Assembly: GCA_001466705.2 (NCBI GenBank)
Contig: LATX02000245.1
Location: 173,815 to 237,814 of the forward strand
Length of the DNA stretch: 64,000 nt
DNA from: Moniliophthora roreri
Lineage: Eukaryota; Basidiomycota; Agaricomycetes; Agaricales; Marasmiaceae
Reading direction: 5' to 3'
The notes under the pieces were generated by a model. That model worked only from the letters and a program-made list of their open reading frames with translations, was not told the DNA's origin and did no database searches. Below, one piece after another: positions 23,539-35,820 of the stretch. A program made the translations under genes and the position numbers. Position 1 is the first letter of the stretch, and each line of letters begins with the position of its first letter.

Positions 23539-24776
23539 TCATTTATTTTTATGATCAGTTCAATTACTTATTTTGAACGAAATCAACTATTCACAAAGCG
23601 GGTAAGCCCGCAATCAAAAAACAAAGTCGCAAGATCAAACTTCCCCACTAACCCATAGATCCTTCAAGTTTGTCTATGAATCCAACGGAAGTCCTGCAAA
23701 GATACCGGTCAACCTAAAAAGAAATGTTGGAAGACACTCAATCCCAATGACTGGATTCGGCAATTATTCGGCATGAATAGGTTTGGGTCGCCTCTGAGAT
23801 GAGTTTTCTCAACGAGGTGTCTCTTGAGATGGTCATGGCCCAGTACAGCTCATTAAGGCCACAGGTGCAAATATCAGTCTATAAAGTCTACTACAGCAAG
23901 TAGAATGTTTTCAATTCCTTCGCCGTGGGCGGAAACTTGGGTGTTTGGCGGGGGGTCGGAACTCAGAGTCAAAACAGCCTAAATTTTGGGCTGCCTGGAT
24001 CCGCACTTGTGGTCCCACGCTAGTAGGTTTTTCAACTGAGTGAATGTCGATCGAGGATTGAAATGTTGAAGTTTGGAATAGCGCGAAAAACTCCCTGCCT
24101 GTTCCTGGCGGGCGGTAAGAAGGTAAGTGTATGCCGGCGCCTCTTTCGTCTGGCTTTCGGCTCGCTGGCGGCCCGTTTCCGCAGGCCGGAAAGATCGAGC
24201 GGCAATTGCTTGAGAAATGTCGCCACTGTGGTCAAACGTAGGGCTGAGAGAGAGACAGAAAGGTGAGCTCAATCTTTAGTGTGAAATGCTCTGATGGTTT
24301 CTGACGACGTACGTAATGATTGTAGTCACTAACTTGTTTTATTGATAGCTGCCGCCGAATGCATCGGATATATCTGACGGAATCCGATGAAAAGTTCCCC
24401 GTAAACGGCCCAGATCACATTCGTCGTGTCAGTTACTGTCAGAAAGTGCAGCCCTTTCTTGATGGTATCCGTTGGTAACCGGATTTGAGGGTGTCGTTGG
24501 GTTGTTTCGGCTGGATCGATCCCGAGGCAAAACAAGAGCAAACTGTCAAATTTGCCAAGTTCAATTTGTTTAGTAAAAGAGCCACGACCGATTGCTGCCA
24601 TTACTTTTGCAAATGGCTGTTAAACGCGAAACGCGGAAACCGACATATTTTTCCAAACCGTCGGGAGCTGGGAAATAGTTCAAGAACTTGTCCCGGAACC
24701 GTTATCTTACGAGCCACTTCCGTCAATAAAAGCCTTTGGGCAAGCCGTCTTGAGTCTTAAGACGACCTTAGTGCCT
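23539..24776. other. Intergenic, nothing recognised
   Basis: Open frames on both strands (about 23979-24270 and 24329-24760) lack motifs or splice logic. The last tens of bases upstream of 24777 are shared with the region upstream of the third paralogue at 61116 (a common stretch GACGACCTTAGTGCCT before the ATG). Confidence 0.4.
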
Positions 24777-26060
24777 ATGGTTTCCCTCACTTCAGTTCTG
24801 TTGCTTTCGCTCGCAGCCTTGGCTCATGCCAAGTCGTACTCCGCTACTTGGGATTCTTTGTTCGTTTCCTTCCTGTTCATCGTTGATTGAGAGTGCTGAT
24901 GAATGATCTTGTTATAGAGAGAATCCAGTCAAAATATTCTCTGGTGCATTGTACCTTCCGGGTCTTCCTTCTGGTACACTTTCAGCCTTGGCGTCTCGTT
25001 ACCTTCTTGACAAAAACATGAAATACAGATCTTTCAACAACAGTCACCTTCGAGCTGGAGGCTCATGATAACAAACATAGTCTCCATATCCAGTGTCAAG
25101 TGGAGGGTGACAGGTGGTTCTGCGGTATGCTGCTCTTCGTATCTCCAGATGGTAAACTCTTGCTGAGAGTGATGTTCTCTAGGCTCGGACGGCGATGGGA
25201 TCCTGATTGAGCCCTATAATGGGCTCGCACTTGCATATCCTAAAGTACGTTTCTTCATCCCGTGCTGCTCAGTAATAGCTGACACGGTGTGTAGCGCGAC
25301 GAGAAAACCAAAGATGGCAAACAGACCAAGGGCACGAAAGCGAACCTCTATAGGTGTGTGGTTTTACTTCCTTCTCACCTCGCACTGTAACCTCATTCGT
25401 GGGCCGTAGGGTGTCTCTAGAAGTGGAAACGACTGATTCCAATTTGGGTGTGGTGGCCTTGGTATGACTTACCTGCTTCGCACCCTACAGCGTCGTACTC
25501 ACATCAGGAATGCAGACAGACATCAAGATGGAAACAAAGGGAGGCAATATGGATTGGTGTAAAGACGTGAAGTACAGTCGTGATGCTGTGAGTTCGCCGT
25601 CCTTAAGTATTAAAAGAGAGGCTGACAAGCAATGATGAATAGAAATACAAGACCGGAAAGATTGAAGTGAAGGGCAATGATTGTGTTGTGGACCATGTTT
25701 ATTTGGGTTAGAGCCTTCAAGAGTCGACCAATGCTGTTATGCTTGGTTCGAACCCCATACTCCGGCGTATTTGGTTATCGTATCTTTTCAACATTGATTG
25801 CGTATCTTGTGTCACATAGAACTAGGGTCCCTAGTAGTCTGAGCCATAGCCGATTCAATTGGCTATTCTGAGTGTAGTCAAATTCGGAGACGTAAGCGGA
25901 AAATCAAAATTTCAAACCCTTTCACACAATCATGATCAACTGACAGATCCTTCAATTCTGTCATCAAAACTGGCTAGATATTCTCTACAAATCAAGCAGA
26001 GCATGGTGCTGAACGGAGCTTCTGCAAAGATGTTGATTCGGTTCTGTCAACCACAACAGA
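24755..26060 (+). repeat. Left copy of a ~1.3 kb segmental duplication
   Basis: Sequence from just before the secreted-protein ATG through at least 350 nt past its stop is repeated at about 61095-62412. Downstream landmarks shared with the other copy are TTGTGTCACATAGAACTAG, CTGGCTAGATATTCTCTACA and CTGAACGGAGCTTCTGCA. Similarity ends near 26060, where the terminal repeat of the next mobile element begins. Confidence 0.85.
24777..25711 (+). CDS. Small secreted cysteine-containing protein, paralogue 2
   Basis: The ATG opens MVSLTSVLLLSLAALAHAK, a clean signal peptide (cleavage likely after AHA). Eight short introns with GT..AG ends interrupt about 183 codons, and the spliced frame is open to the stop after VDHVYLG. 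Exon landmarks are ALYLPGLPS, IQCQVEGDRWFCG, GLALAYPK, TDSNLGVVAL, GGNMDWCKDVKYSRDA and KTGKIEVKGNDC. Four cysteines in a C-x8-C-...-C-...-C arrangement suggest two disulfides. It is much closer to paralogue 3 (61116) than to paralogue 1, including intron sequence and both flanks. No known domain was recognised. A candidate secreted effector or cell-surface interaction protein is only one reading; the function is unknown. Confidence 0.85.
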
Positions 26061-26129
26061 TGGTGTTTCCTTACATCTTGTGGGAGACTGACTTGTGGCC
26101 TGGGCCCTGCCTATTGCTCAGACTTCTGG

Positions 26130-26255
26130 CAGCTCAAGTGCTCAAGGCTCAGGCTCAATGTTTGGTGAGCCTGTGTCCTCTCAGGCAGCATACCATGTAG
26201 AACATTTTTCATTCTTCCCAGCTTTTCAACCCTGACACGTTATAATATTCCCACT
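26130..26255 (+). repeat. Left terminal inverted repeat
   Basis: It shares GGCTCAGGCT...GTCCTCTCAGG...CATGTAGA...CCCAGCTTT.CAACCC.GACA.GTTATAAT with the reverse complement of 30715-30835, with scattered mismatches. Confidence 0.65.
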
Positions 26256-29200
26256 ACCTACCAAGGCCTTGATCAATGATAATTGTCCCTTCCCTTTTGT
26301 GACCTGGCCTTTGGGATGAACAATAATTCACCCCAGTGCGAATAATAAGTGGGAGACGAGGAAATACCAGCAATGCCTAATTCGGTGGTCATGCATTATG
26401 ATGCATGGTCTAGGTCCTTTTCCACAGTTGCTTGCTACTTCCTTCTTTCACCTCCCTTCCACTTCCATTGAGCAATGTAGCATTGTATGGTGCGTATCCT
26501 ATGTATTTAGATGTCTCCTGCATTCTGTGCTTACAGCATATTGTAGCATCAGTAAATGTCATCCATCACTGCATTATCATTTGTTCCGTTTTTCCAGTAG
26601 CGCCAAAGTGGTCCCCATTATCATTCTTGCTCCTTGTCGGTTAATTATTCTCTGCACAGCCAACTGTAACCTGTAAATATACTCTTTATAATTATTCAAC
26701 AACTGTATTCATTTTAATTGCACTGACTAGTGCTCATTATTATTTTTTGCCTAGCCTTAGTGTTTATCATTCTCCCCCGTCACTGGTGTGTTCAGTACCA
26801 TTTATAATTTGTCAAAGCTTGGACTCATTATCATTCTCCTACAACTGCAGCCTGCTCATATAATTGCACCCCAAAAGCCCACTATGCTACTTTGAGACTA
26901 CCAGTGACAATGGAACCTGTGGTCAATACTTGAGCCATTTCTGGCACTATTTAAATAGCCAAATTATCATTAATCAGTGCTCAGACCAATTATTATACTC
27001 CCTGTGTCATCAATCTTGACAAACTGATGGGGTGAGTGCACATTATAATTCTCCAGCACTCATACTCATTTTAATATTTCCCTAGCTCCTACCTGTTGAT
27101 AAGAATTATTATTCTCCAGCACTCAAAACGATTATCATTACCTTGCATGGTTAATCTTGATGAATTGACACCTCAGAACTTCTATTCTTGTGATTTACAC
27201 TTTTTTAGGTATGGAAATATTCCCCTGAAGCCTTGAGGCAATACGAGCAAGATTGGACGACTCTCAGCTGCAGTTTGGTTTCTCAGCAGAGGTTGATAAG
27301 CATCGTATGTACATATCTCATTAGTGTCGTCAAATTTGGAAATATTAATTGCCTTTTTTGGTTGGCTCTTACCTATTATGGTAAGAATCTTTGGGGAGAC
27401 TGGCTGTAGTTCCAGATATCCTATAAACATCCACAGGCCACAGGTATGGATTGAACAACTTCCAATGCTTTTTGACATAATATTCAGTTGATCCCCTGCT
27501 GCTTGCGTGGGGAGAGATAACTTTATAGCTGTTGAGACATACAAATTGTAAGTAGAGTGTGAATGAAAGCCTTTATGAGCTTGTGTGCCACTTGACTTTT
27601 TCATTTGAGGATCTAATAGCATCAGGAGCACTCAGTTGAACCTCTTTCATGTTCCGACTCGAATGGTAATGTTTACTAAGTCTGCAAATGGTGTGGTGGA
27701 TATGTATGAGGAAAGTTCTTCTCGAAAACTAATTCCAATGAGCCAGACATAGTTCAATTCCAAGTGCTTATTCAGCACTTGTGGAATTTGTACCTCATTC
27801 ATGTCTCAAGAGTGGCCTTCTCTAAACAATTCAGCAATTCTTGATGAACATTACATAGAAGGTAGATAGGCACTGTACAGAATGAGGACTACTCAGTAAA
27901 TCACCTTATGAAGGCTCAGGAATGGTTGTTTTCATAGTCCCGTTGAAGATGCTCAAAAACCTATGCCTCTACTATGAAAACATGAGGCCTATGGTGCCAA
28001 AATACCCCGAAAAAGGTATATATAAGTTCTTGATTCTCAGTTTTGTTTGCGAGTTGGTTCAGCGTGGTTCACTGTTACCACAACATCAAGAATAATTCCT
28101 CAATGTCTTGCTCGGTAGTTCAGAGATGATTTGCCTTCAAAACAACTTCTCAGATTGAGATTGGTGTTCTTTTTGTATAATATTTATGGGTTTATAGTTT
28201 TATTAATCACTTCAAAGCAAATACTGGTATCGATGTTTGACCAGAAAACTGCCCAAAGAATAAACTTCTTCTAAGCGAGAATAAAGGTACCTCTTGTACC
28301 TGAATATAGCCCTCTTAGCTATGTTCTGCAACGATTCTCAAGAGGACAAATCTTCTAGACACTGCTAGCCTGAAACCCTCTCTGATTCACGTCGAAACAC
28401 CAGACTATACTGATGCACGTCAGCTACCCTCTTGGTAAACTGATACAATATTCTTCTTATCAGAAAACACGCCTCTTGCATTAAAAACTAAGCTCTTTCT
28501 AGCTTTTATTTATATCTCTGGTTTGGGTTACAATCTCAGGTCTCAACTAGCCTGTGCCTCTTGCACAACTAAATAAGCTAGGGCCCGAAGTGGGTGAAAA
28601 ATACTGATTGCCGGTAGCTCTTCTACCTGAACAACAACGTCATACACTCTGGTAATCGGTGGGCAGTATCTCTCCTGCTTTCCACCTACAAAACATGTCC
28701 CCTTATATACCCTACAACATAAATAATCTAATATATCTGTCACACATACAAATAAAACTGAGTCAGGCGCTAAATATTATATAAACTGAGCTGTGTTTGG
28801 TAATTTCTCTGTCACAGTGTCCAATTGTAGTCAGGCTTCGTAGCCATAATCTCTTTTATTCTTTTTCTATAACGATTGTGCAGTCTCCTGATACTAATCG
28901 TTTGCAATTTGTTCGATCAAATGGCTCTCCTTCCGACTCTGTTTGAAAATATTATACTTCCATGCCACTCCACATGGTTTCTTCCTTCTCCGTCTATTGT
29001 CATCTGCTCTGTGGACGCATAATATGCTTCCATATCTCCTCTAAAGTGTACACATAAGCTCAGCCATGCTATCTTCTTGTCATACAACTTTGTCTTCCGC
29101 TTTCCATGATACAGGCACCTTTTCAGCAACCAATCATCTATTTCATTCCTCTAATTTGATTATCGGTATCTCGAGTATCCCCTGCCGATAATTTGTCATT

Positions 29201-29299
29201 CTCTGTTTCATATCCGTTTCTCGGTAATATTCTAGTTGATGTATCATCGAAGGCTTTTATTCTTCCTTCAAGTTGGGTATGGATTGAAAATATTGTTAA

Positions 29300-29650
29300 A
29301 AGTTAAAATATTCCCTTTGGTACGCTTTCGATAGAGAGGTGTGATGTGGTATGTTTCCCTACAGGTTTCGGGATGCTCCTCTGTGTTCAGATTCGCTGTT
29401 TATTTTCATACTAGCAGTGGTTGGGCACCCTTGTATGGCCTACCGTCAACCATTACTCTGCTAATATTTTGTATCCTTCTCTACTACTCACTTTGACTAG
29501 CTGCTCAGGGCTCACACTAGTCCTCAATTCCCTTGTATATGTCATTTTCAACCATAAAAGTGCAAAATATTCTCTATTTGCATGCAAAATAAAAGGTAAA
29601 AGTTATGCATATCACTGTCAAAGGTTCACAGCGAGCATGTAGAAGTGAAA
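29300..29650 (+). repeat. LTR-like repeat, diverged third copy
   Basis: Contains TTCCCTACAGGTTTCGGG (29355-29372). It is followed by the same order of landmarks (GCTCACACTAGTCCTCA, a cATTTTCAACCATAAAAGTG block, a closing TATCAC) as the copies at about 48.7-49.65 kb and 54.0-54.46 kb. It is much more diverged than those two. Confidence 0.5.
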
Positions 29651-30714
29651 TGATGGGAGAAGTGTATATTGGATATATATATGTACAAGGTGGGTTTTCT
29701 ACATACTATGGCTAAGCTGTAGATGCTTGAACACAGTACCAGGGAGGAAAACCTGTCATTATGGGTATTGGGGTAAATGATGGTGTGAATTCCAAAGAAC
29801 AGTGAGCAGAGCCACCATGGATGCAACTGAATACCTGATGCAGATTCAACTCAACAACTGGAAATAAAAGTAACCAGTCAGTTTACCAAATATACAGATA
29901 AAGCAGAGCACATGCACTTTTAATCCCTTCAAAATACCTGACTCTTAGCCCAATTGCATCTGAGGCCTGAATGTTGAGTGTCAATTGTCCATGTTAGGCT
30001 GCTTGCTGTGAGAAAATGAAAGGCTGGGCTTCGAGATATGCTCTTGGTCATTGCCAAGAGCTATACAGTTGAAAATTTTCAAGGTTGAAGCCACTGGCAA
30101 CAACTGAAAACAGTGCACTGGAAGCAGTCAAGGCATAAAAACACTGATAATGAGACTGAACCCACAAAATAGTGAACAACATGCACTTTAGACTTCAAGA
30201 AATGAAGTTTGATGCAATGTAGTATGCAGGCAATGAAATAAGGAAGTTTCGCTTGTGATTGTGTGGTTGCTAGCTGTCAAGGGCTATTCATGGACGAGTG
30301 CTGGGGTTGTATTAACTGGGGTCAAATGATAATGAGTCCAGTATCTGGAGTAGGGGAGCTAAGTACTAATGATAATGAGCCTAGGTCAAACAGAATGATA
30401 AATCGTACATATCTAGGAACTGAAGATTGAATAATAATTTGCACACTGGGGGTGAATGATAATGAGATGGAATCTACAAAAACTAGTGATCAGAATGTGC
30501 TCACCCTGATAATTATGCAAACTTACTAATGAACAGCAGTGGGACCATAGGGGTGTAATCATGATTAGGCAGTGTACTAGAGAAAGTACTAATAATCAGA
30601 TCAGCGAACAGATGGGAGGATAGAGGATGATGCTGCATGTGAGAGAAGGGAAGGAGAATAATAAAGGTCACCATGAGAATAATAAAGGTACCCTGACATG
30701 GCAATGACATGCAG

Positions 30715-30835
30715 TGGTTAGAGTGCACATTATAACATGTCGGGGTTGCAAAGCTGGGGCAAATTATATAAAATCTACATGGACTGCTCTCTCAGGCCAG
30801 ACACAAGCCTGAGGCTTTGAGCCAAGGCCAAGTCC
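30715..30835 (-). repeat. Right terminal inverted repeat
   Basis: Reverse-complement partner of 26130-26255. The plus strand reads ATTATAACATGTCGGGGTTG, AAAGCTGGG, CTACATGG, CTCTCAGG and AGCCTGAGG in order. Confidence 0.65.
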
Positions 30836-31920
30836 ACAACATCACTAGCAAGGTACATGTACTGTTTACTTATCATTTTCTGTAGAACTCATGAGATTTT
30901 GACATGTCAGGCTTGAAGAGGACCCAAACAATAGCACCAAATCACTTTCAACATATATCTCATGAGTCAACCTCAAAACATCATCATTCTTGTACTAAAT
31001 GTCCTCAAGGGGCTGCCAAAAATCATACTGAGTACATTTTTGTTTTTCAGCCTTGAGGGAACCTACCTCCACATGACTAAATTACTATATATAGGCAACA
31101 ATGTCATTATTATTTCACTGTCATATGACTTATGTGATGAATATTTTCAGATGGTTGCAGGTCATGCAAGGTCCATTTAAATAGGTTTGGACTGTGACTG
31201 CTAAAAAGTTTTCAGATTTGGCAGTTTTGGGCACTATTATTTGAAACTCTCCAGTGGTTACAGACTGCCAGGCCTCTATCTGAATTGTTGAATCTGGACA
31301 GACAGGTCACAGGTCAGTATTTCCACATCTGGACCTCTGGGGTACAGGAAGGTTTTTTGTTGGAAAAAAGAAAACACTGAGTCTGGGTTGTATTCTTAGT
31401 TAGAAACACTACTCAAGAGTCTCTAAAGTGGCCATCTGGGACCTTGAAAAGGACAAGTCAAGAATTTGTTTGAGCCCTCCAGGCTGGACCTACCTATCTA
31501 CCTACCTCTGGTACAGGATTAGCAGTAATATGCCAAATTTATAAAGCTTTCAAATTCTAAACAAATAGATATCTTATTAATATATTTATTGGTTGAAATG
31601 ATGATAAACAGCAATGCTTTGTCAACTAGTTGGACTGAGCTGAATAGGACCAGGATATTCTTCTAAATATGTGAGGCAACAATGGCAAAGGTGATAATTT
31701 TCAAGATGCTAATAGATTGAAGGCTAATAAATACCACTATCAAAAAAAGCCAAGTCATTAAACTAAACAATGCTGAATTTAGTGCTCCTGATCTCTGCCT
31801 TAAGAAGTACTGTGGAACTTCACCAGTCTTATTGCAATTATTCAAACCACTCTCTTTCTACTACAAATCACCTTTCTGAGTGGCATTCTCTACACAAATT
31901 ACTATAGAATCCACTCTATG

Positions 31921-33966
31921 AATGAAGAGATCTGCAGAAGATGACCAGAATAAGAATCCCTCAGAATCCCTGCTGAGCACTTCTTGCAAGTGTCAAAAGA
32001 TGACAGAAACACCTACAGTACAGCCCATTGGTAAGCCTATACCTGTCTTCACACCACCTCTAGGGCTTATGCCAGGTTCTGGCTTTCAAACACCATACAG
32101 TTCCACAGTGCAACTTTCTGCATATTCAACTCTGCTATCAACCCAGACCATACCTTTGGCACTACTAGTATATTTATATCTCCTCTATTCACTTAGGGAA
32201 TGTATGCAGCATCCCCAGCTCTCCTCAAATCTCCACAAATTTTGTAATATTTATGTTGTTGATGTTTTTATTCTACTGGAAAGGCAAACCAAGAGACACA
32301 AGATTGTGTACATGGCAAAGCAGCAGAAAACAGACAAGTTCTTCTGGTTCACTCAGAATGAGCTGCACTGGACATGTGGCAATGTGTTGGTGTTGGTGTT
32401 GTGTGAGAAGTTGCCTCTGAGTCTTGCTATAGATACTCAAGCTGCATCTGTTATGCATTTTCTGTGTGGTGACAATGGAGATATGTGACCTTCCAAAGCA
32501 GTAGATATATAGCTCTATCATCCTGCTGACCACACATTGAGAAGTATGACAGACCAGGAGGTGGGTCTGTATGCTTTTGAGCTGCTAATAACATTAGACC
32601 CATTCAACAAGGCTTAACATTATTTGCTGCCCAACTCATTGAATGGAAGGTGGCTCAAGAAGTGGAAAAAGCATGTTGTTAAAATGAGATCTGTGTCAGA
32701 TTCAGAACAGGTGGCAAAGAGGACAGTGCACTCATTCAGTAGGAGCATGCAAGTGCAGGTATGTGGAGTTTCTTGAAGGATTTTTATATATTCAAGCAGC
32801 CAGTTGGGTGGTGTCTCATCAAGTTGATGGCAGCTAGAAAAAAAAGGGTCTTTGTTAGCCATCAATGAAGACTGATAGATTCAGTGAGTTTTCATTATTA
32901 TTTTCTGCTTTCTTTTAAATTTTTCTGAACATTAAACTCTATGATAGGCTCTTGTCAGTCTGTTTGAGCATATCAGCTACTCACAGACATCTTAAGCAAA
33001 CTGAGGCCCACTAGCAGAAGGCTTGCTGTATTTTGCATTCTTAGCACTTGTGGAGATTTTCTGCATGCAGAGCCATACAGCAGGAATGCCAAGTCTTACA
33101 ACATGTACATGTGCTATAGAGTGTCTTGCTGCACAGAAGCTTGCCATTCTTGAAGCATGTGAGCTTGATGACAAGGTCCTAGATGTGTATCATGTCAATA
33201 ATGTTTACAACTACCATTTGCAACATGATATTGCACTGGGCTGACAGAACAAGCTCAACATCAGACTTTTTGGTGCCAGCTTTTGAAGTAGAGACATATG
33301 TTGATGTGAAGGCAATTGATCTGGACCATTTCTGCAATGGATTTGCAAAGAGCAAAGCAAATGGAGTTACTGGCAGTGACCTTGCTACTCTTATTGATCA
33401 GAAGCATCTACAGACTCTTATTGCATTGCAGTTTGTGCATGTTATAACTGAACATATCACAGAGCTTTACCATCTATGCATAAAAAAAGTTCAGCTCCCT
33501 GTAACCAAGACCTAAGTACACCCATTTGCTGCATGCTCTAAAAATGAAGTGGTCTCACAGAGCTTCAAAATGGGATTCAGGACTTTATGAAACAAAATGG
33601 ACAGACATTAACAAGGTACAAAAAGTGAAAGTAGCCAATTGAAAGAAATAGACTCACTGTGATTAAAAAGACAGATGCAGAGTTTTCTGCAGTTCAAGAA
33701 CAATCCATATGATAGCTTTGAATTAGTCTTATGGTTGACTGAGGGGTAGCATCAGAATTGGATAGATATCTGCTTCATATTCTCAACATTTTATGAGAAG
33801 GAGTTGATGTCTAATCTATTGACTACTGGCTATAGTGCCACAAAGCTTGGAAGACATAGACTGGCAGATCTAAGCAAGGTGGACTTTAATCAGGCCATCC
33901 AGCTTCTTTTCTTGATTCTAGACTGTCATATGCTTGACTGTCTCAGATAGGCACTTTTTTTGTGTT
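31921..33966 (+). pseudogene. DUF6589-type protein gene, 5' part (split by retrotransposon)
   Basis: Frames between about 32.6 and 33.97 kb carry features of the DUF6589 family. These include a segment like CTCAIECLAAQKLAILEACE followed by VYHVNNVYNYHLQHD (the family's VYDNIN-type stretch), then YVDVKAIDLDHFC and, near 33480, KKVQLPVTKT (the family's K-L-P-KT motif). The reading frame shifts near 33240 and stops at 33513, and later fragments are broken. The reading continues beyond the inserted retrotransposon at 41053. DUF6589 proteins are of unknown function and abundant in basidiomycetes, often in repetitive regions. The first 600 nt (MKRSAEDDQN...) may be its N-terminus. Confidence 0.55.
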
Positions 33967-34379
33967 TGTTATGTTACTTGTGTAGCAACAACAACAACTC
34001 TACAGATGGTAAGACCTTCTGCAAAGTTGATCAAGGTTCAAGTTTGAGTTCATTCAGAAGATTCAGACATTGGCTAGACACAAGATAGATTGACTAGGTC
34101 AAGCTGGAGAACTTAACCTCAGTCTCTACTACTTAAATACATCCATTTGTAGTTACTTGTGTATATGCAAGGAAAGCAATAGAATGTTTGAGAATGTTCA
34201 GATGAGTAAGCAGAAGAAAACGATAGAACAAAGTAGAACGATGAGTAAAGGAGAAATATGTAAGCATAAGATAAATATGGAAAGGGGAACTGAGGAAGTG
34301 AAAATGTCCAGATGTCAACAAGAAGCATATACAAGCAGCAAACTACTGTTACAAGCATCTAAAGTGAAAAATCGTAACA
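33967..34379 (-). repeat. 3' LTR (413 bp)
   Basis: It begins TGTTATGTTACTTG and ends AATCGTAACA on the plus strand. It differs from the other LTR by a 39-bp extra segment (34201-34248 region) and a handful of substitutions. Confidence 0.93.
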
Positions 34380-34393
34380 TTACCCCCTTCTTA
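34380..34393 (-). other. Polypurine tract
   Basis: Immediately inside the 3' LTR, the minus strand reads AAGAAGGGGGTAA up to the LTR's first TG. This is the usual primer site for plus-strand DNA synthesis. Confidence 0.8.
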
Positions 34394-35820
34394 TGCATGA
34401 GTATCCATGCTCATTATTGGCATCCCTCTATACAACCATTTGCTATGGAATTTGGCCAGTCCAGTGTGCACAAAAACCCTCAGTCCTTCTGGTTCTCCCA
34501 TATTGACAATGATAGACAGAGCATTTAGTTGCTCTCTTTGGTCCTCACTGTTCTCTGTTTCTGTAGAGCTTGTCATTGTAGTTAAGCTCTGCAAAATTGT
34601 CATAAGAAGACAAACTGTGGTGCCCAAAGTTTGACAAGACCTTCATTGGTTACCACAGTCTCCAGGGAGATGTTCAGCTGCAAAGTTGTTGCAGACCAGA
34701 CAATGGTAGTCCCTACAGTCCACAGTGCAGTGCATGCCCATTCAACACACAGGGCATTTAAGTGTGTGTACACCTCTTCCATTCTCTCTCTTGGATGTGG
34801 CACAGGATTTCTCGATCTCTCTATGTGATGTGTAACTCTGTCTTCTATTTTGTTGTCCTCTATGTCTCACACCAAGACAATATGGTCTACCTGTACTTGG
34901 GTTGACCAGTATAGAGGTGGAGAGCTCTCCAGTGGGGTTGGTGTCTCTAGAAGGAATAGAGATGTCATTGTTACGACGTTCTGGGGATGTGGTAGTAGTA
35001 TTGGGAGGGGTGAGGTTGTTTTGGAAAGTGTTTGCTCTGGTGAAGTTGGTTGGGAACATGGGGGGCAGAGTTGCTGGCAGGGAGATGTTTGGGAATCATT
35101 CTGCTCAATTGGTGGCATTGGAGATGACTGAATTGGGGCTGGAATCTCAGAGGAGCTTGTCGATGTTGGTCTTGAGTTCTGGGTATAGTAGGGCACATTT
35201 GTCCAAGGGAAGAGTGTCTGTTCCTTTGGTATTGGGCTGAGGAACATCTAGGCATGGGATTGTGTGGGTCTCAGTGAGAGGATTTCTGGAGCTTTGGAAT
35301 TTGAGGAGATACTGTCCTTGAGTAATGTCAACTGCTTGGCTAAGTCATTGTTAGTGTTCTCCGATGGCTCTGAGAAAGCAGGGCTCATTGGAGTTGGGGT
35401 CATCATCTGGAAGAGTCTCTCCCTGGGTACCTGTTGTTGGGATGACTACATGAAGTGGTAAATTCTCAATGTCATTTGGAGGTGATGGTACCATAATGGG
35501 ACCTTGGAGCATGATTCAATCCACCTCTTCCATTATAGCTCAAGCAAAAATTCCAGCTTGCATGTCAGTATGTGTGATGGCTTTGTCCAATGTGTGTCTA
35601 TGATTTTGGAGGAACATGAGGCTCCCCATGGCTGTTCGGAGGTGATGGTCATCTCCTACAGCCCTCATCAACTCATTGTCATAGTGTTCAGAGGCTAAAA
35701 TGTAGAGCAGTTTGAAGGAGGTGGGTATGAAGAGTCCTTGATGGGTGTAGTTGTTGGGGTAGTTTGAGGGAGAGAGGTTGTTGGCAGGTAAAGAAGACAT
35801 GGTAGTTAAAGCATTGGTGT

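Larger units (their letters stand above)
26090..30840. mobile_element. Degenerate DNA-transposon-like element with long inverted termini
   Basis: The two ends are inverted copies of each other (about 26130-26255 against 30715-30835). Inside each end lies an array of a loose motif built on CATTATCATTCTCC: repeated on the plus strand between 26560 and 27150, and in reverse complement (GATAATGAG, GGAGAATAATAAAG) between 30320 and 30710. This arrangement of TIR plus subterminal repeats is typical of large DNA transposons. No transposase is readable inside. The interior is AT-rich, almost CpG-free, and contains an LTR-like relic near 29.3 kb. Superfamily is unknown, and exact termini and target duplication were not resolved. 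Confidence 0.55.

Noticed and set aside
26560..27150. A CRISPR-like or tandem repeat array of CATTATCATTCTCC
   Set aside because: Units are degenerate and irregularly spaced, and mirrored at 30.3-30.7 kb. This fits subterminal transposon repeats, and the organism is a fungus.
34742..35260. Several overlapping serine/proline-rich open frames on both strands
   Set aside because: They lie in the non-coding 3' region of the retrotransposon, overlap each other in opposite strands, and show no family motif.
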